From Pseudomonadota bacterium (GTDB lineage Bacteria > Pseudomonadota > Gammaproteobacteria > UBA9214): 64,000 nucleotides of DNA. This document shows positions 7,166-15,713 of this stretch, in pieces. The notes beneath the pieces were generated by a model. That model was given only the letters and a program-made list of their open reading frames with translations, was not told the DNA's origin and ran no database searches. The translations under genes were made by a program, and so were the position numbers. The number at the start of each line of letters is the position of its first letter. The first letter of the stretch is position 1. The stretch covers positions 248,001 through 312,000 of the forward strand of contig JAWLAI010000007.1 of the NCBI GenBank assembly GCA_041395565.1, given 5' to 3'.

Positions 7166-10100
7166 GTGTGTTTCTCCTTTCTGGATTCGAGCCATTCGTA
7201 AATAACGGGTAACAGAACCAGCGTCAGCAAGGTTGAGGTGATGAGCCCACCCACCACCACCGAGGCCAGCGGCCGCTGGGTCTCGGCGCCAACGCCAGAC
7301 GACAGCAGCATCGGGATCAGACCGAGGATGGCCACACTCGCCGTCATCAGCACCGGCCGCAGCCTGAGCTCGCAGCCGCGGCGTACCGCCTCGGCGACGC
7401 TCAGGCCCTTCTCGCGCAGCTCGTTGATAAACGACACCAATACGATGCCGTTCAGCATCGCCACGCCGAATACCGCGATGAAGCCGATCGCCGAGGGCAC
7501 CGACAGATACTGGCCACTGATGAACAGCGCCACCAGTCCGCCGATCGTCGCGAAGGGCACGTTGGCGATGATCAGCGTTGCGTACTTCACCGAGTTGAAC
7601 GCGGTGTACAGCAACACGAAGATGAAGAAGATGGTCAATGGCACGATGATCGACAGGCGTGTCAATGCGCGCTGCTGGTTCTCGAACGCCCCACCCCACT
7701 CGATCCAGTAGCCGGGCGGTAATTTCACCTGCTGCTCGATGGCCGCGTTGGCGTCTTTCACAAAACCATCTACATCACGACCGCGCACGTCCATCTGGAT
7801 CACCGCATAGCGCTGCAACTGCTCGCGGCGCACGAAGGAGTAGCCCTCCGCCGTGGTCACCTCGGCCACCTTGCCAAGCGGCACGATGGCGCCAGCGGCG
7901 GTGCGCAGCGGGATGTCGCGGATCGCCTCCACGGACGCCTTGGATGCATCCTGGATGCGCGCGGTGATGTCGAAGCGCTTCACCCCGTCGATCAGGGTGG
8001 ACACGGGCTGGTTACCGATGCCTGTTCTTACGACGGTCAGGACGTCGTCGGCATTGAGGCCGTAGCGGGCCAATGCCTCTCGGTCCACCTGGATGCGGAT
8101 CTGGGGCTTGCCGAGATTGGCCTCCAGCGACAGGTCGGCCACGCCCGGCACCTTGGTCAGTGCGTTCTTGATCTGCACGCTCAGCCGATCGAGTTCACCC
8201 AGGTCCTCGCCATACAGCTTGGCGGCCAGTGTGGCTCGCACCCCGGAGATCAGTTCTTCCACACGCATCTGGATCGGCTGGGTGAAGGCGACCACGGCCG
8301 TCGGCACCGTTACCTCCAGCTTTTCGCGCATGGCCTCGGCCAGTTCCTCGACCGAGCGTTCCCGCTCTTCCTTGGGTTTGAGCCCGGTGTAGATCTCCAT
8401 GTAGTTCACATCGGCGGTCTCGCCCTTCTCGGCACGACCGATCATGGCAATGGTGGTTTCGACTTCCGGAAACTCACTCAGCGCTCGTTCGATCTTCTTC
8501 GATATCTCGATGGACTCTTCCAGCGAGGTGGACGGGATCGAGGTCACCCGCCACATGATGGAGCCCTCCTGCAGCTGCGGCATGAACTCCTTGCCCAGCA
8601 ATGGAAACAGTGCCAGGCTGGCGACCAGCAGGACCACGGCACTGACCACCACCGTCTTCTTGTTGGTCAGCGACCAGGCGAGCAGCGGTAGGTAACCGCG
8701 CTTGATCCAGCGCACCAGGAGGGTATCGCGTTCCTCCTTGGGCTTGAGGATGATCGCCGCCAGCACCGGGATCAGCGTCAGCGTGAGCAACAGCGAGCCC
8801 GCCATGGCGAAGCTGATATTGAAGGCCATGGGTTTGAACAGCTTGCCCTCCAGCCCCTGCAGGCTGAACAGCGGCAGGAACACCACGATGATGATCAGGA
8901 TGGCGAACGCAATCGGATTGGCCACCTCGCGCGCCGCCGTCAGCACCGCTGCGGTGCGGTTGACCTTTTCCCCCTTCTCGCGCCACTCGGCCATGATGCG
9001 GAAGGCGTTCTCGGTCATCACCACCGCGCCGTCCACCATCATGCCGATGCCGATGGCCAGCCCCGCCAGCGACATCAGGTTGGCCGACAACCCCGCCTCG
9101 CCCATGAAGATGAAGGCGATGAGCATGGCCATGGGCAGCGCGGCGATCACCACCAGCGCCGAACGCAGCTCGCCAAGAAACAGGAACAGCACGATGGCCA
9201 CCAGGATGGAGCCCTCGATCAGCGCACGTTCAGCAGTCGCGACCGCCTTTTCCACCAGCTCGGTGCGTTCGTACACCGGCTTGATCTTGACACCGTCGGG
9301 CAGGGCCGAGGCGGCGATGTTGACCTTCTCTTTCACGGCGTCGACCACGTCCGCGGCATTGGTGCCGATGCGCGATAGTGCCATACCCAGCACCACCTCC
9401 TTGCCGTCGCGGGTCACCGCGCCGAAGCGCAGACTCGGCGCCTGCTCGATGGTCGCCACGTCACGCAGGTACACCGGCGTGCCGTCCACGGCCTTGAGCA
9501 TGATGTTGCCGATGTCGCGCTCGTTGGCCACCAGCCCCAGGCCGCGCACCAGATATTGCTCGGGGCCGAGGTTGACGTACTGGCCGCCGACCTGGCGATT
9601 GTTGGCCTCGATCACGGTCATCACGTCGGTGTAACTGAGGCCGTATTTGATCAGCCGCAGCGGGTCGATCACCACCTGAAACTGGCGCTCCTGACCGCCC
9701 CATGACATGACATCATCGACACCGGGCGCGGTGCGCAGGATCAGGCGCACGGTCCAGTCCTGGATCGTACGCAGGTCCATGTCGGTCAAACCGCCGTTGA
9801 GCTTTTCGTCGGCCCGCTCAACGGTGTACCAAAAGACCTGACCGAGGCCCGAGGAATTCGGGCCCATCTCCGGCGTGCCATAACCCGCGGGAATGCGATC
9901 GCCCACCTCCTGCAGGCGCTCCATTACCAGCCGGCGCGCGAAGTAGATGTCCATGTCGTCCTCGAAGTAGATCGAGACGTATGACAGGCCGAACAGGCTC
10001 ACCGAACGGATCTCGGTCACGCCGGGCAGGCCCGCCATACCGGATTCCACCGGGAAGGTGAGCAGCTGCTCCACGTCCTCCGCGGCGAGGCCAGGCGATT

Positions 10101-10254
10101 CGGTATAAATATTGACCTGCACCGGTGTGACATCCGGAAAGGCATCGATCGGTATCGTTGTCACCGCCCGCCAGCCGAGAAAACCGATCACCAGGAAGAT
10201 GATGATCACCAGAAACTTGTAGCGTAAGGACGCCTCCACGAGTTTGTTTAACAT
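7162..10254 (-). CDS. czcA: CusA/CzcA-family heavy-metal RND efflux pump
   Basis: The 1030-residue protein has the RND plan: one N-terminal membrane helix (about residues 10-30), a large periplasmic domain, a helix bundle near residues 340-540, a second periplasmic domain, and a final bundle. The TM4 proton-relay motif MVDGAVVMTEN has the conserved acidic residues of heavy-metal-efflux RND proteins. With CzcB and CzcC it should form a tripartite complex driving metal across the outer membrane by proton antiport. Substrate (Zn/Cd/Co versus Cu/Ag) is not settled by sequence; the neighbouring CadA and CzcI-like gene favour Zn/Cd/Co. The stop overlaps the PII-like ATG. Confidence 0.92.
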   Translation of the reverse strand: MLNKLVEASLRYKFLVIIIFLVIGFLGWRAVTTIPIDAFPDVTPVQVNIYTESPGLAAEDVEQLLTFPVESGMAGLPGVTEIRSVSLFGLSYVSIYFEDDMDIYFARRLVMERLQEVGDRIPAGYGTPEMGPNSSGLGQVFWYTVERADEKLNGGLTDMDLRTIQDWTVRLILRTAPGVDDVMSWGGQERQFQVVIDPLRLIKYGLSYTDVMTVIEANNRQVGGQYVNLGPEQYLVRGLGLVANERDIGNIMLKAVDGTPVYLRDVATIEQAPSLRFGAVTRDGKEVVLGMALSRIGTNAADVVDAVKEKVNIAASALPDGVKIKPVYERTELVEKAVATAERALIEGSILVAIVLFLFLGELRSALVVIAALPMAMLIAFIFMGEAGLSANLMSLAGLAIGIGMMVDGAVVMTENAFRIMAEWREKGEKVNRTAAVLTAAREVANPIAFAILIIIVVFLPLFSLQGLEGKLFKPMAFNISFAMAGSLLLTLTLIPVLAAIILKPKEERDTLLVRWIKRGYLPLLAWSLTNKKTVVVSAVVLLVASLALFPLLGKEFMPQLQEGSIMWRVTSIPSTSLEESIEISKKIERALSEFPEVETTIAMIGRAEKGETADVNYMEIYTGLKPKEERERSVEELAEAMREKLEVTVPTAVVAFTQPIQMRVEELISGVRATLAAKLYGEDLGELDRLSVQIKNALTKVPGVADLSLEANLGKPQIRIQVDREALARYGLNADDVLTVVRTGIGNQPVSTLIDGVKRFDITARIQDASKASVEAIRDIPLRTAAGAIVPLGKVAEVTTAEGYSFVRREQLQRYAVIQMDVRGRDVDGFVKDANAAIEQQVKLPPGYWIEWGGAFENQQRALTRLSIIVPLTIFFIFVLLYTAFNSVKYATLIIANVPFATIGGLVALFISGQYLSVPSAIGFIAVFGVAMLNGIVLVSFINELREKGLSVAEAVRRGCELRLRPVLMTASVAILGLIPMLLSSGVGAETQRPLASVVVGGLITSTLLTLVLLPVIYEWLESRKEKHT

Positions 10255-10266
10255 GCCGGCATCCCT

Positions 10267-11421
10267 TTAATGTCCGTGGCCTTCGCCCATCTGTGACTTG
10301 AGCGTGAGCGATTTGAGCAGGAAGGCGCCCTGGGTGACGATCTCGTCGCCGCTGGCAAGCCCGGCCTTGATCTCGGTGAAGCCACCACGGGTCATACCGG
10401 TCTCCACCGGCTGCGGATGCAGCTCATCGCCCTCCAGCTTGAACACCGTGGGCGCGCCCTGCATCAGCAGCACGGCGTCTTTCGGTACCGCTATACGTGC
10501 CTCGATCGGAGCGGTCTGCACACTCACATCCACATACTCGCCGGGATGCAATGCATCCCCAAGGTTGGCCACCTCAATACGCACGCCCTGGGTGCGGGTA
10601 CCTTCATCGAGCCGGTGGTGCAGCTGCACTGCCTTGCCGTCGAGCCACTGTTTCCCATCGCGGCTTACGCGCGCGAGTGTGCCGACGCGAACGCCACCGA
10701 CCTGCTCCGGCGACAGCCGCGCTTCGACCCACAGCCGCGACTCGTCGCTCACCTCGAATAGCACCCGCCCCGGTTCGACCACCTCACCGGCGACGAAGTC
10801 GTCACGGATCACGGTCCCGGCCTGCGGACTCAACAGGTCGAAAGCGCCGGTGGCGCGCGAGGCATCGCTATCGGCCAGCAGGCGCTCGACGTGCGCATCG
10901 GACATACCGTAGGCGCGCACCGTGGCGTACGCACGCTGGCGCGCCACTTGCGCCGCCACATAGCGCTGCTCGGACACCACCTCGCGACCCAACTTGCGGA
11001 CACGCTGCCATTCCCGGTCGGCCTCGATCAATGCGCCCTGGGCCTCGGCCATGGCGACGCTGGAGAGAGTCACCAGCGGTTGATCCTTCGCGACCTGTTC
11101 ACCAAGTCGCGCATGACGCGCCACCACCTGGGCGCTGATACGCGGCGTCACCTGGGCCGAGGCATAGGCGTTCATGCGCACCTCGCCGGGGGCGGTGACG
11201 GCGCCGGCCAGTGCGCGCGACTCGACTTTCGCAGTCCGGATGCCTTGCGCTTCGCGTTCGGCCGCCGACATCTTCAAGGCGCCCTCTTCCTCGTGGCCGT
11301 CCGCCTCTTTATGGCTGCCTTCCTGTTCGTGGCCCTGCTCAGCCAGTGCGACAGAAGCCGGCAAACCCGGACCCACAAGAGTGAGGCACAACAACAGTGC
11401 CTGTGTGATTGTTGTCTTCAT
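10267..11421 (-). CDS. czcB: RND periplasmic adaptor (membrane fusion protein)
   Basis: The 384-residue protein has a signal peptide (about residues 1-27), then a His/Glu-rich segment (EQGHEQEGSHKEADGHEEEG) and a C-terminal GEGHGH, both suited to metal binding. Barrel-sandwich/lipoyl halves flank an alpha-helical hairpin (about residues 120-190). The family bridges the inner-membrane pump and the outer-membrane channel and may hand metal to the pump. It lies 12 bp upstream of czcA and 39 bp downstream of czcC on the same strand. Confidence 0.9.
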   Translation of the reverse strand: MKTTITQALLLCLTLVGPGLPASVALAEQGHEQEGSHKEADGHEEEGALKMSAAEREAQGIRTAKVESRALAGAVTAPGEVRMNAYASAQVTPRISAQVVARHARLGEQVAKDQPLVTLSSVAMAEAQGALIEADREWQRVRKLGREVVSEQRYVAAQVARQRAYATVRAYGMSDAHVERLLADSDASRATGAFDLLSPQAGTVIRDDFVAGEVVEPGRVLFEVSDESRLWVEARLSPEQVGGVRVGTLARVSRDGKQWLDGKAVQLHHRLDEGTRTQGVRIEVANLGDALHPGEYVDVSVQTAPIEARIAVPKDAVLLMQGAPTVFKLEGDELHPQPVETGMTRGGFTEIKAGLASGDEIVTQGAFLLKSLTLKSQMGEGHGH

Positions 11422-11460
11422 GTTTTGTATCTCCAGAATTCGTGTGTGAAAGCTTAAGAT

Positions 11461-12741
11461 TCAACGCACATCGGCGCCGCCAAGCCAGGCATCCATCTGG
11501 CCGCTGGCCATCAGCCAGTCGGCCCAGGCCGTCCACAGGTGTCCCTGCGCCTCCAGGGCAGTGGTGCGTGTATCGAGGGTTTGATTCAGCTGTACCAGGT
11601 AATCGGCGGTACTCATCTCGCCGGCCCGCCAGATGCGTTCCAGCAGCGTCACCTGGCTGCCGAGGCTGGCCTGGCCGCTGGCTTGCCATACCGCCCAGGC
11701 GCCGCGAGCCAGCCGATAGCGCTCGGCGGCGGACAATAACTGTGCCCGCGCCCGGCGATAGGCGTCCTGCAGGGACTGTTCGGCTTGCGTCTGCTCGGCA
11801 CCGGCGGCCGCCACCTCGGCGCTAAAGTTGTTGCGGACATATAAGGGAATGCTCAAGGTGAGACCGGTGACGCCATAGGCGTCGTCGTTGCCGTTGCGGA
11901 AGGCACGTTCCTGTCCGGCACGCACACCAATCGTCGGATCGGGCCGGCGCTCACGGCTGCGTAAGGTAACGGTGGACCGGGCGGCACCGACCCGCGCCTG
12001 TTGGGCGCGCAATACCGGCAAGTCTCTGAGCAGCGTGTCTGCGTCGACCGTTTGCAAAATAGGCAGATCACCCGGTAACAGCGGCCAGTCCCGGCGCGGG
12101 TTGCCGGTGATCGCGGCGAGGGCCTGCTCCGCCTCGGCCAGATCCGAGGCCGCTTGGGAGAGTTGGAGCGTAGCCTGGGTGCGCGCGAGTCGGGCCAGGT
12201 CCAGCTCGACTTGATTGATGTCGCCGGCCTGGCGACGCTGTTCCGCCAGATCCTGAAAACGTTGCATCAGGTCCTGGCGTTGCTGCGCCAAGCGCTGAAT
12301 GTCTGTGGCGGTGTGAAAGCGCCCCAGTGCCGCGAGCAGCTCGCCAGCCAGTTGTTGGCGCACGGCCGTATACTCCGCCCGCGCATTATCGAGCTCGGCA
12401 CTCGCCACTGCGGTACGCGCACCGCGTTTGTCGGCCCAATCGATGGTCTGGCTCAAGCCCAGGGTTCCGGTACGGGTCTCGGCCTGCTCGGCATCCAGCT
12501 CCAGTTCCGGGTTGTAGAGCGGCTGGTCCGCGCCTCGGGCGCGGGCCTCGGCGGCTTCGACCGCGGCACGCGCGGCCTGCACGCCGGGGCTCTGCTCCAG
12601 CGTCTCGCTAAGCAATTGCCGCAGCGCCGGCGTAACCGATGTTGTGATGGGATTGTTTTGCGCCGCAACGGCGGTCGCAGCAACCAGTGTCAGAAATATG
12701 CCCAGCAGCCGAACCGGCCACGGCATTCGCAGTGTGTACAT
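11461..12741 (-). CDS. czcC: TolC-family outer-membrane channel of the RND system
   Basis: From the ATG at 12741 (MYTLRMPWPVRLLG) the protein has 426 residues, a signal peptide ending near VAAQ, and two repeated outer-membrane-efflux domains rich in long Ala/Gln/Arg/Leu helices, as in CzcC/CusC. A GGAG lies 11 nt before this ATG; a start 15 codons further upstream is possible but would spoil the signal peptide. It forms the outer-membrane duct for CzcAB. Confidence 0.88.
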   Translation of the reverse strand: MYTLRMPWPVRLLGIFLTLVAATAVAAQNNPITTSVTPALRQLLSETLEQSPGVQAARAAVEAAEARARGADQPLYNPELELDAEQAETRTGTLGLSQTIDWADKRGARTAVASAELDNARAEYTAVRQQLAGELLAALGRFHTATDIQRLAQQRQDLMQRFQDLAEQRRQAGDINQVELDLARLARTQATLQLSQAASDLAEAEQALAAITGNPRRDWPLLPGDLPILQTVDADTLLRDLPVLRAQQARVGAARSTVTLRSRERRPDPTIGVRAGQERAFRNGNDDAYGVTGLTLSIPLYVRNNFSAEVAAAGAEQTQAEQSLQDAYRRARAQLLSAAERYRLARGAWAVWQASGQASLGSQVTLLERIWRAGEMSTADYLVQLNQTLDTRTTALEAQGHLWTAWADWLMASGQMDAWLGGADVR

Positions 12742-12822
12742 GAAATCCAAGTCTCCATTCGACAGATCAAAGTCACGCGCTCGCATACGCGCGAGGCGTT
12801 ATAGCAACGGATCGAGAGAGAC

Positions 12823-13164
12823 TTAGATATTGGGAGGTGGAAGAGGAGGTTCTGTGTCGCGGGAGTAACAGGTGGTCAACCACGAGGTGGGCGTAGTGGA
12901 AGTAAATTGCGGGAATGCAATAACAGCATCCGGGGGAAACCCGACGTAATGCGCCGTCCCATGACAGCAGTGATCGCACGGACCATGCTTGAGTCCAGCG
13001 TGGTCAGTGCCACCGTCTTCGTCGGGTTGACCATCCAGCGTGCTGATGGATGCCTGCACCTCGGCGGGGTCATGCGCAATACCGCGCTCATACCCATCCG
13101 CAGCCCAAGCGAGGTTCGCGAACAAAATGAAGAATATGAGTGCTTTGACGACAGTTCGGCGCAT
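12823..13164 (-). CDS. CzcI-like small periplasmic protein
   Basis: From the ATG at 13164 the 113-residue protein has a clear signal peptide (LIFFILFANLAWA), then a Cys/His cluster (HGPCDHCCHGTAHY) and a proline-rich tail (EPPLPPPNI). Size, export signal, Cys/His patch, Pro-rich end and position as first gene before czcC match CzcI-type proteins of czc operons. A periplasmic metal-binding or regulatory role is likely but unproven, and similarity to named CzcI cannot be checked here. It probably marks the promoter end of the seven-gene operon. Confidence 0.65.
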   Translation of the reverse strand: MRRTVVKALIFFILFANLAWAADGYERGIAHDPAEVQASISTLDGQPDEDGGTDHAGLKHGPCDHCCHGTAHYVGFPPDAVIAFPQFTSTTPTSWLTTCYSRDTEPPLPPPNI

Positions 13165-13276
13165 TCTCGTCACTTTATAGAACTTTCACTTATTTTTCAA
13201 TCGCGAGGTCCTTATAAGCGGCATGAGGGTAGAGAGTCAGGCGGCACGCGAAGCAATGACCTACCCCAGACAGAAT

Positions 13277-13299
13277 ACGCCCCGCACGAGGCGGGGCGT
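13277..13299 (-). terminator. GC-rich hairpin after the 222-aa island gene
   Basis: A 9-bp perfect stem (ACGCCCCGC/GCGGGGCGT) with a 5-nt loop lies 9 nt after the stop of the minus-strand gene at 13308-13976. The run that follows on that strand (ATTCTGTCTGG) is only weakly T-rich, so termination may be partial. It separates the maintenance module from the metal operon. Confidence 0.6.
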
Positions 13300-13307
13300 G
13301 AAAGTGA

Positions 13308-13976
13308 CTACGCGTCGATGGACCGGAATACCTCATCAAGATCGATACGGGCCGGCTCGATCCATGGTTCGACGACATACGCTTTCGAGCGACTGCCGTC
13401 GGATTGCGTGATGTCACACAGGCCTTCCGGCGCCTGCCCCTCGATATCGTAATCGACGACGGCGACAGCAGGCGCGGCCCCCGGCTGATCGGCAATCACC
13501 GCTTGCACGATGCCGCCTTCCATGACGACGGCAAGCCGCGAGCAGCGCGGACTCGACTCGGGATGATCCGTCTCCGGACTTGCTCCTGACGCCTGAAGCG
13601 CCGCTTGGTAGGCCTGATCCAGGTCCTCCCAGTCGATGCTCCCGCCCCGCTTTTCACCGCAACGGTAGGCCTCGATCAGCAGGCGGACTGCTTGGAAAGC
13701 CGCGTCCCGGCGGCGGACCGCCTTGACACTGGCGTCGGGTTCCGGCCAGTCGCCGCATACCTCGTCCTCCACGGTAAACTCAAGGGGAACACCGGCGTCA
13801 CCCTTTTCCTCGAAGTCATCGTAGAGCAGCGGTACTTCTGCTGAGTCTTGCCAGATATCACCCTGGTCGAACAGCTCACCGGCCTTGGTGATGGCGGCTT
13901 CCCGGGTTTCGGCCTCGATGCCGACCATGACCCTGTGTTCATAGGGCAAGGTGTATTGAATGATATATCTCATCAT
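13308..13976 (-). CDS. Hypothetical island protein
   Basis: I do not recognise this 222-residue acidic protein. It begins MRYIIQYTLPYEHRVMVGIE, a beta-strand-like module followed by a helix (AAITKAGELFDQGDI) reminiscent of small island proteins that wrap a beta sheet. The middle has RRRDAAFQAVRLLIEA and the C-terminal third is a second beta-rich region. Two adjacent ATG codons (13976, 13973) follow an AGAGGAG sequence. Its leader carries the first of four related nested hairpins (14001-14051). It is the last gene of the minus-strand maintenance module. Confidence 0.7.
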   Translation of the reverse strand: MMRYIIQYTLPYEHRVMVGIEAETREAAITKAGELFDQGDIWQDSAEVPLLYDDFEEKGDAGVPLEFTVEDEVCGDWPEPDASVKAVRRRDAAFQAVRLLIEAYRCGEKRGGSIDWEDLDQAYQAALQASGASPETDHPESSPRCSRLAVVMEGGIVQAVIADQPGAAPAVAVVDYDIEGQAPEGLCDITQSDGSRSKAYVVEPWIEPARIDLDEVFRSIDA

Positions 13977-14000
13977 GATTCTCCTCTTGGTTCCTCAATC

Positions 14001-14051
14001 GGAGAGACCATCCCCCATCAGGGAAAAGATCTCCCCGATGGGGTTGGTTGT
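14001..14051 (-). ncRNA. Nested-hairpin leader A (radC-motif-like)
   Basis: On the minus strand AACCAA is followed by CCCCATC-GGGGA-GATCTT-TTCCC-T-GATGGGG: a perfect 7-bp outer stem around a 4-5-bp inner stem. It ends 24 nt before the start of the 222-aa gene. The same layout, with changed stem bases, precedes three neighbouring genes. The radC RNA motif is a known cis-regulatory RNA before genes for DNA-acting proteins on mobile elements; assignment is by resemblance. Confidence 0.6.
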
Positions 14052-14103
14052 GTACTCGAGTCATAGACCCGATTGATTTGAAATAACGCTGTTGAAACGC
14101 TTC

Positions 14104-14532
14104 TCAGTCCTCATCAGGCAACAGGATGGTGATCACGGGTTCCCCTTGATCACCTGGGCCGACGATCAGTTTCAGCGTCGCTAGTATTGCCTCCTTCGAA
14201 TACCCGTCGCGACGCACCCGGTAGAGCTTGAACAACAACCGATCGCCTGAACCTGAGCCCTGTCGAATAGCGTGGGACGCCATGAAGAGCACATCCCACA
14301 AACGACCGGATTGGTCCTGATAGACCTGCTTGTCGCTGTCATCCTCCGTCCAGGCTATGCAATCGGCCCAGGCTGCGGATGTCACGGCTACCGGCCATTT
14401 GAAACCGGCTTCCTGTGCCATGCTGCCTGTGTCGATCAGTACACCATCTTCGATGGCCTGGGCTCGGGCATAGGTCGAGATAACCTCACCGAAAAACGAT
14501 TCGGTACTGCGATTAATTGAAGAGTTGGACAT
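14104..14532 (-). CDS. DUF6573-like island protein
   Basis: The start at 14532 (MSNSSINRSTESFF) is preceded by AGGAGG and gives 142 residues. The N-terminal part (ISTYARAQAIEDGVLIDTG, then EAGFKWPVAVTSAAW) resembles the DUF6573 family found on plasmids and conjugative elements; function is not known. The C-terminal half is beta-rich (LLFKLYRVRRDGYS, LKLIVGPGDQGEPVITILLP). It sits between radC and the 222-aa gene, with its own hairpin leader at 14559-14614. Confidence 0.75.
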   Translation of the reverse strand: MSNSSINRSTESFFGEVISTYARAQAIEDGVLIDTGSMAQEAGFKWPVAVTSAAWADCIAWTEDDSDKQVYQDQSGRLWDVLFMASHAIRQGSGSGDRLLFKLYRVRRDGYSKEAILATLKLIVGPGDQGEPVITILLPDED

Positions 14533-14558
14533 GGTGTTCCTCCTGTTAGGAATTAACA

Positions 14559-14614
14559 CCGGGTCACACCTCCTTCCCGACCGGGAAAGTGGATGCTTTC
14601 CCGGCTGGGTTTGT
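14559..14614 (-). ncRNA. Nested-hairpin leader B (radC-motif-like)
   Basis: On the minus strand: ACAAACCC, then a 9-bp inner stem CCGGGAAAG/CTTTCCCGG around CATCCA, then TCGGG closing an outer CCC/GGG pairing. It ends 27 nt before the ATG of the DUF6573-like gene. Stem sequence differs from copies A, C and D while the pairing is kept, i.e. covariation. Confidence 0.6.
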
Positions 14615-14629
14615 GAAAAATTACGAATG

Positions 14630-15121
14630 TCAGAGCAGGCCACGTTCAGCGAATGACACGCTCTCACCACCGGACACCACGAAGTGGTCGAGCACACGCA
14701 CATCGACCAGTGCAAGTGCCTCTTTCAGCCGGCGGGTAAGCATTTCATCCGCACGACTTGGCTCCGCGACTCCGGAGGGGTGGTTGTGGAAAAAAACCAT
14801 GGCGGCCGCATTCACCTCCATGGCTTGTTGCACGATGACGCGCGGATGAACCGAGGCACCGTCGATGGTGCCCTGAAACAACTCGCGCACGGCGATGATC
14901 CGATGCCGGTTGTCCAGGAACAGACAACCGAATACCTCGTTGCGGTAGTCGGCCAGACGAAGACGCAGAAAATTGCGCGTCTCATCCGGACTGCTCAAGG
15001 TTCTTCCGGCGCGATGCTTGATCGCCAATACCTTCATCGCCAACGTCACCACTGATTGCTTCTCCGCGTCGTTGAGCTCCGACGGTGTTAGACCAATGAA
15101 CCGGTCTTCCGTGTTTTTCAT
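14630..15121 (-). CDS. radC: RadC-family JAB-domain protein
   Basis: The 163-residue protein has the JAMM metalloprotease-like motif: E80, HNHPSG (H112, H114), S117 and D125 (PSRAD). It lacks the helix-hairpin-helix N-terminal region of chromosomal RadC and matches the shorter island/plasmid form (YeeS-like). Despite the name, a role in DNA repair is doubtful; island copies are associated with DNA maintenance or anti-restriction regions. It carries the third nested-hairpin leader (15142-15186), the gene type after which the radC RNA motif is named. Confidence 0.88.
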   Translation of the reverse strand: MKNTEDRFIGLTPSELNDAEKQSVVTLAMKVLAIKHRAGRTLSSPDETRNFLRLRLADYRNEVFGCLFLDNRHRIIAVRELFQGTIDGASVHPRVIVQQAMEVNAAAMVFFHNHPSGVAEPSRADEMLTRRLKEALALVDVRVLDHFVVSGGESVSFAERGLL

Positions 15122-15141
15122 GACTGATCTCCTCGAATGAA

Positions 15142-15186
15142 CGGGGAGACCAGACCCGCGGGGGGATGATCCCCCGATGGGTTGGA
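15142..15186 (-). ncRNA. Nested-hairpin leader C upstream of radC
   Basis: On the minus strand: CCAACCC-AT-CGGGGGAT-C-ATCCCCCC-GC-GGG, an inner stem of about 7 bp inside a CCC/GGG outer pairing. It ends 21 nt before the radC ATG. Position in front of an island radC gene is exactly that of the radC RNA motif. Confidence 0.65.
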
Positions 15187-15190
15187 AGGT

Positions 15191-15215
15191 GGCCGGGTAA
15201 TTGAGTTACCCGGCC
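15191..15215 (-). terminator. Perfect 10-bp hairpin after STY4534-family gene
   Basis: GGCCGGGTAA-CTCAA-TTACCCGGCC on the minus strand begins 10 nt after the stop of the STY4534-family gene. No T-tract follows, so it may be an mRNA 3'-end stabiliser or attenuator rather than a strong intrinsic terminator. Confidence 0.55.
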
Positions 15216-15225
15216 GGATGTGGAC

Positions 15226-15630
15226 TTACGCAGCGCTCTCTTGCTCCGTGAAGAACGGCTGGCCATCGACCTTGGCCCATGACACGCGAAGCAACCGGGC
15301 CTTCAGACTGACACCGGTCTCGCCTGCCTTGTCGCCGTTCTTGAAGGTGAAGGGTTCCGCATACAGATCACTGAGCGTGAATCCGATGAGCACCTTCAAT
15401 TTGCCCTCCACGGCCGACTTGAGCTGGCGCACAATTTCCTGCGCCTTCTTGCCGGACACGGGACACTCGAAGTGAGTGTATTGGACGTTGTCGACACTGC
15501 CGCGAAGGGCAGCGATGGTGACGCTCAGAAAAGGGCTCCCCTCTTCCGGCGTCACCTCACGGACACGGTTGAGATAACCGATGCCGTTGGTGTGAAGATC
15601 GAAATACTTGGTACTTTCGTTGTTGGACAT
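15226..15630 (-). CDS. STY4534-family (DUF3577) ICE replication protein
   Basis: The 134-residue protein starts MSNNESTKYFDLHTNGIGYL, continuing NRVREVTPEEG, the hallmark N-terminus of the STY4534/DUF3577 family of SPI-7-like islands. A beta-rich core follows (FLSVTIAALRGSVDNVQYTHF) and a conserved cysteine in FECPVSGKKA. The family is annotated as an element replication protein; the biochemical role is unknown to me. It follows leader D and precedes radC in the usual island order. Confidence 0.85.
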   Translation of the reverse strand: MSNNESTKYFDLHTNGIGYLNRVREVTPEEGSPFLSVTIAALRGSVDNVQYTHFECPVSGKKAQEIVRQLKSAVEGKLKVLIGFTLSDLYAEPFTFKNGDKAGETGVSLKARLLRVSWAKVDGQPFFTEQESAA

Positions 15631-15660
15631 AGCGTTTACTCCTTCAGGTTGTTTTCATCC

Positions 15661-15707
15661 GGAGCAAGCGCGACCCTGACGGGAAGGCTTCCCCGGCAGG
15701 GTTGGTG
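15661..15707 (-). ncRNA. Nested-hairpin leader D (radC-motif-like)
   Basis: On the minus strand: ACCAA-CCCTGCC-GGGGAA-GCC-TTCCCG-TCAGGG, an outer CCCTG/CAGGG stem with an inner GGGAA/TTCCC stem. It ends 30 nt before the start of the STY4534-family gene, matching the spacing of copies A-C. Confidence 0.6.
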
Positions 15708-15713
15708 AATAAC

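Noticed and set aside
7166..7699. N-terminal extension of the PII-like frame to 288 residues
   Set aside because: The extension lies inside czcA in another frame; PII homology and the ATGA overlap fix the start at 7165.
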